Assembly: GCA_002329125.1 (NCBI GenBank)
Contig: DCXX01000092.1
Span: 1,932 to 16,598 of the forward strand
Direction of reading: 5' to 3'
Length of the DNA stretch: 14,667 bases
Source of the DNA: Fidelibacterota bacterium UBA2125
GTDB taxonomy: Bacteria > Fidelibacterota > Marinisomatia > Marinisomatales > S15-B10
Below the pieces are notes generated by a model. It did no database searches, had not been told where the DNA came from, and saw nothing but the letters and a program-made list of their open reading frames with translations. Below are positions 14,282 through 14,667 of this stretch, piece after piece. The position numbers and the translations under genes were made by a program. Each line of letters begins with the position of its first letter. Position 1 is the stretch's first letter.

Positions 14282-14300
14282 AGGCCGGATCAGCCGGCCT
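14282..14300 (-). repeat. Perfect GC-rich inverted repeat over a stop codon
   Basis: AGGCCGG (14282-14288) and CCGGCCT (14294-14300) form a perfect 7-base-pair stem with a 5-base loop. The TGA of the DUF4837-like gene (14292-14290) lies in the loop. There is no T-run after it on the minus strand, so it is a weak candidate for a terminator; it could instead protect the 3' end of the message. Confidence 0.35.
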
Positions 14301-14667
14301 CGGTGGAGAATGTGTGCGCCATAATCTCCATCTGGCGCAACGATATGATCTTTTTCTGGCCGGGACTGTGTACAAGGAAATTGAGGTGAAACAGCCGATC
14401 CGACTTTTCATCATAAAAGACATATGAGATAAACGGCCCACCCTTTACCTCTTTATTATGCTCCCAGAGACCTTCTACTCGCCACGCCTTCTGACCGATA
14501 AAATCAACAGATTCTGCACGTTGGTAGACATCGGAAAAACGAATCTTATTGTAATAAGCCATAGGGAAATCGTTTACCAGTTCAGTTACCATCAGCTGAT
14601 CAAGATCTTTGGTTCTTGGCTCATCTATCCAGTTCACAGAGAACCACCTGAATGGGAATGCTCTTCC
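14290..14667 (-). CDS. DUF4837-like protein, C-terminal part (partial)
   Basis: The frame is open to the right edge, so the start lies outside and about 125 C-terminal residues are visible (the GTG at 14637 is internal, not the start). The sequence resembles the end of DUF4837 proteins, small secreted or lipoprotein-like proteins known mainly from Bacteroidetes. Supporting features are the RWFSVNWIDEP segment at the visible N-terminus, the GLWEHNKEVKGGPFISYVF region with its GGPF(V/I)SY core, YDEKSDRLFHLNFLVHSPGQ, and a final KKIISLRQMEIMAHTF. The function of the family is unknown. The assignment is from pattern memory and would need a profile search. The gene is separated from the RmlD-like gene by 106 bases containing an inverted repeat and a promoter-like sequence, so it probably belongs to a different transcript. 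Confidence 0.7.
   Translation of the reverse strand, partial: GRAFPFRWFSVNWIDEPRTKDLDQLMVTELVNDFPMAYYNKIRFSDVYQRAESVDFIGQKAWRVEGLWEHNKEVKGGPFISYVFYDEKSDRLFHLNFLVHSPGQKKIISLRQMEIMAHTFSTEAG

Noticed and set aside
14273..14293. Short direct repeat GATCAG on either side of a GGCCG sequence
   Set aside because: It is only six bases, and is better explained by the 7-base inverted repeat at 14282-14300; no target-site or array structure is present.
1..14667. CRISPR array, tRNA or rRNA gene, insertion sequence, integrase or phage genes
   Set aside because: No repeated spacer pattern, cloverleaf-like or rRNA-like sequence, transposase motif or terminal inverted repeats were recognised by eye; coding density leaves little room. 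Dedicated RNA searches were not possible.

Overview
This window is tightly packed bacterial chromosome. Nothing mobile, viral, CRISPR-like or RNA-coding was seen. The gene content (a DUF4837-type protein, a DPP IV-type S9B peptidase, an anchored PpiD/SurA-type foldase, a family-5 uracil-DNA glycosylase, and methylcrotonyl-CoA-carboxylase/AtuA catabolic genes) suggests a Gram-negative marine bacterium of the FCB group, perhaps Candidatus Marinimicrobia (SAR406). That placement rests on resemblance of recalled families, not on a marker gene.

Layout. Positions 1-1250 (minus) hold the signal peptide and beta-propeller of a DPP IV-like peptidase, cut by the left edge. It is coupled by a 4-base GTGA overlap to a family-5 uracil-DNA glycosylase (1247-1939, minus). 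Divergent from these is a PpiD/SurA-like membrane-anchored peptidyl-prolyl isomerase (2065-3903, plus), with a plausible sigma70-type promoter. It converges, with only 3 bases between stop codons, on a long minus-strand gene train from 14183 to 3907.

The train, in transcription order: RmlD-like reductase, polyprenyl-phosphate mannosyltransferase-like GT2, a 691-residue GT2 / polyprenyl glycosylphosphotransferase-like fusion, accA, YbgC-type thioesterase, YhhQ-type queuosine-precursor transporter, acyl-CoA carboxylase beta subunit, AtuA main domain, DUF861-type cupin, stand-alone AtuA C-terminal domain and, after 91 bases, a methylglutaconyl-CoA-hydratase-like crotonase. Neighbouring ends overlap or are separated by 11 bases or fewer, except for 40- and 91-base gaps late in the train. 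The right edge (14290-14667, minus) holds the C-terminal part of a DUF4837-like protein.

Functionally the train has three parts: cell-envelope glycan assembly (14183-10491), lipid and tRNA-modification housekeeping (10486-8414), and a branched acyl-CoA degradation cassette resembling the Liu (leucine) and Atu (acyclic terpene) pathways (8402-3907). The cassette lacks a biotin carboxylase/biotin carrier subunit, an acyl-CoA dehydrogenase and an HMG-CoA lyase in this window.

The most unusual points are: (1) the fusion protein's phosphotransferase half lacks the canonical catalytic Asp and the GPRP motif; (2) the AtuA family is split into two genes with a cupin between them; and (3) a near-identical promoter-like sequence lies upstream of both the foldase and the RmlD-led train.
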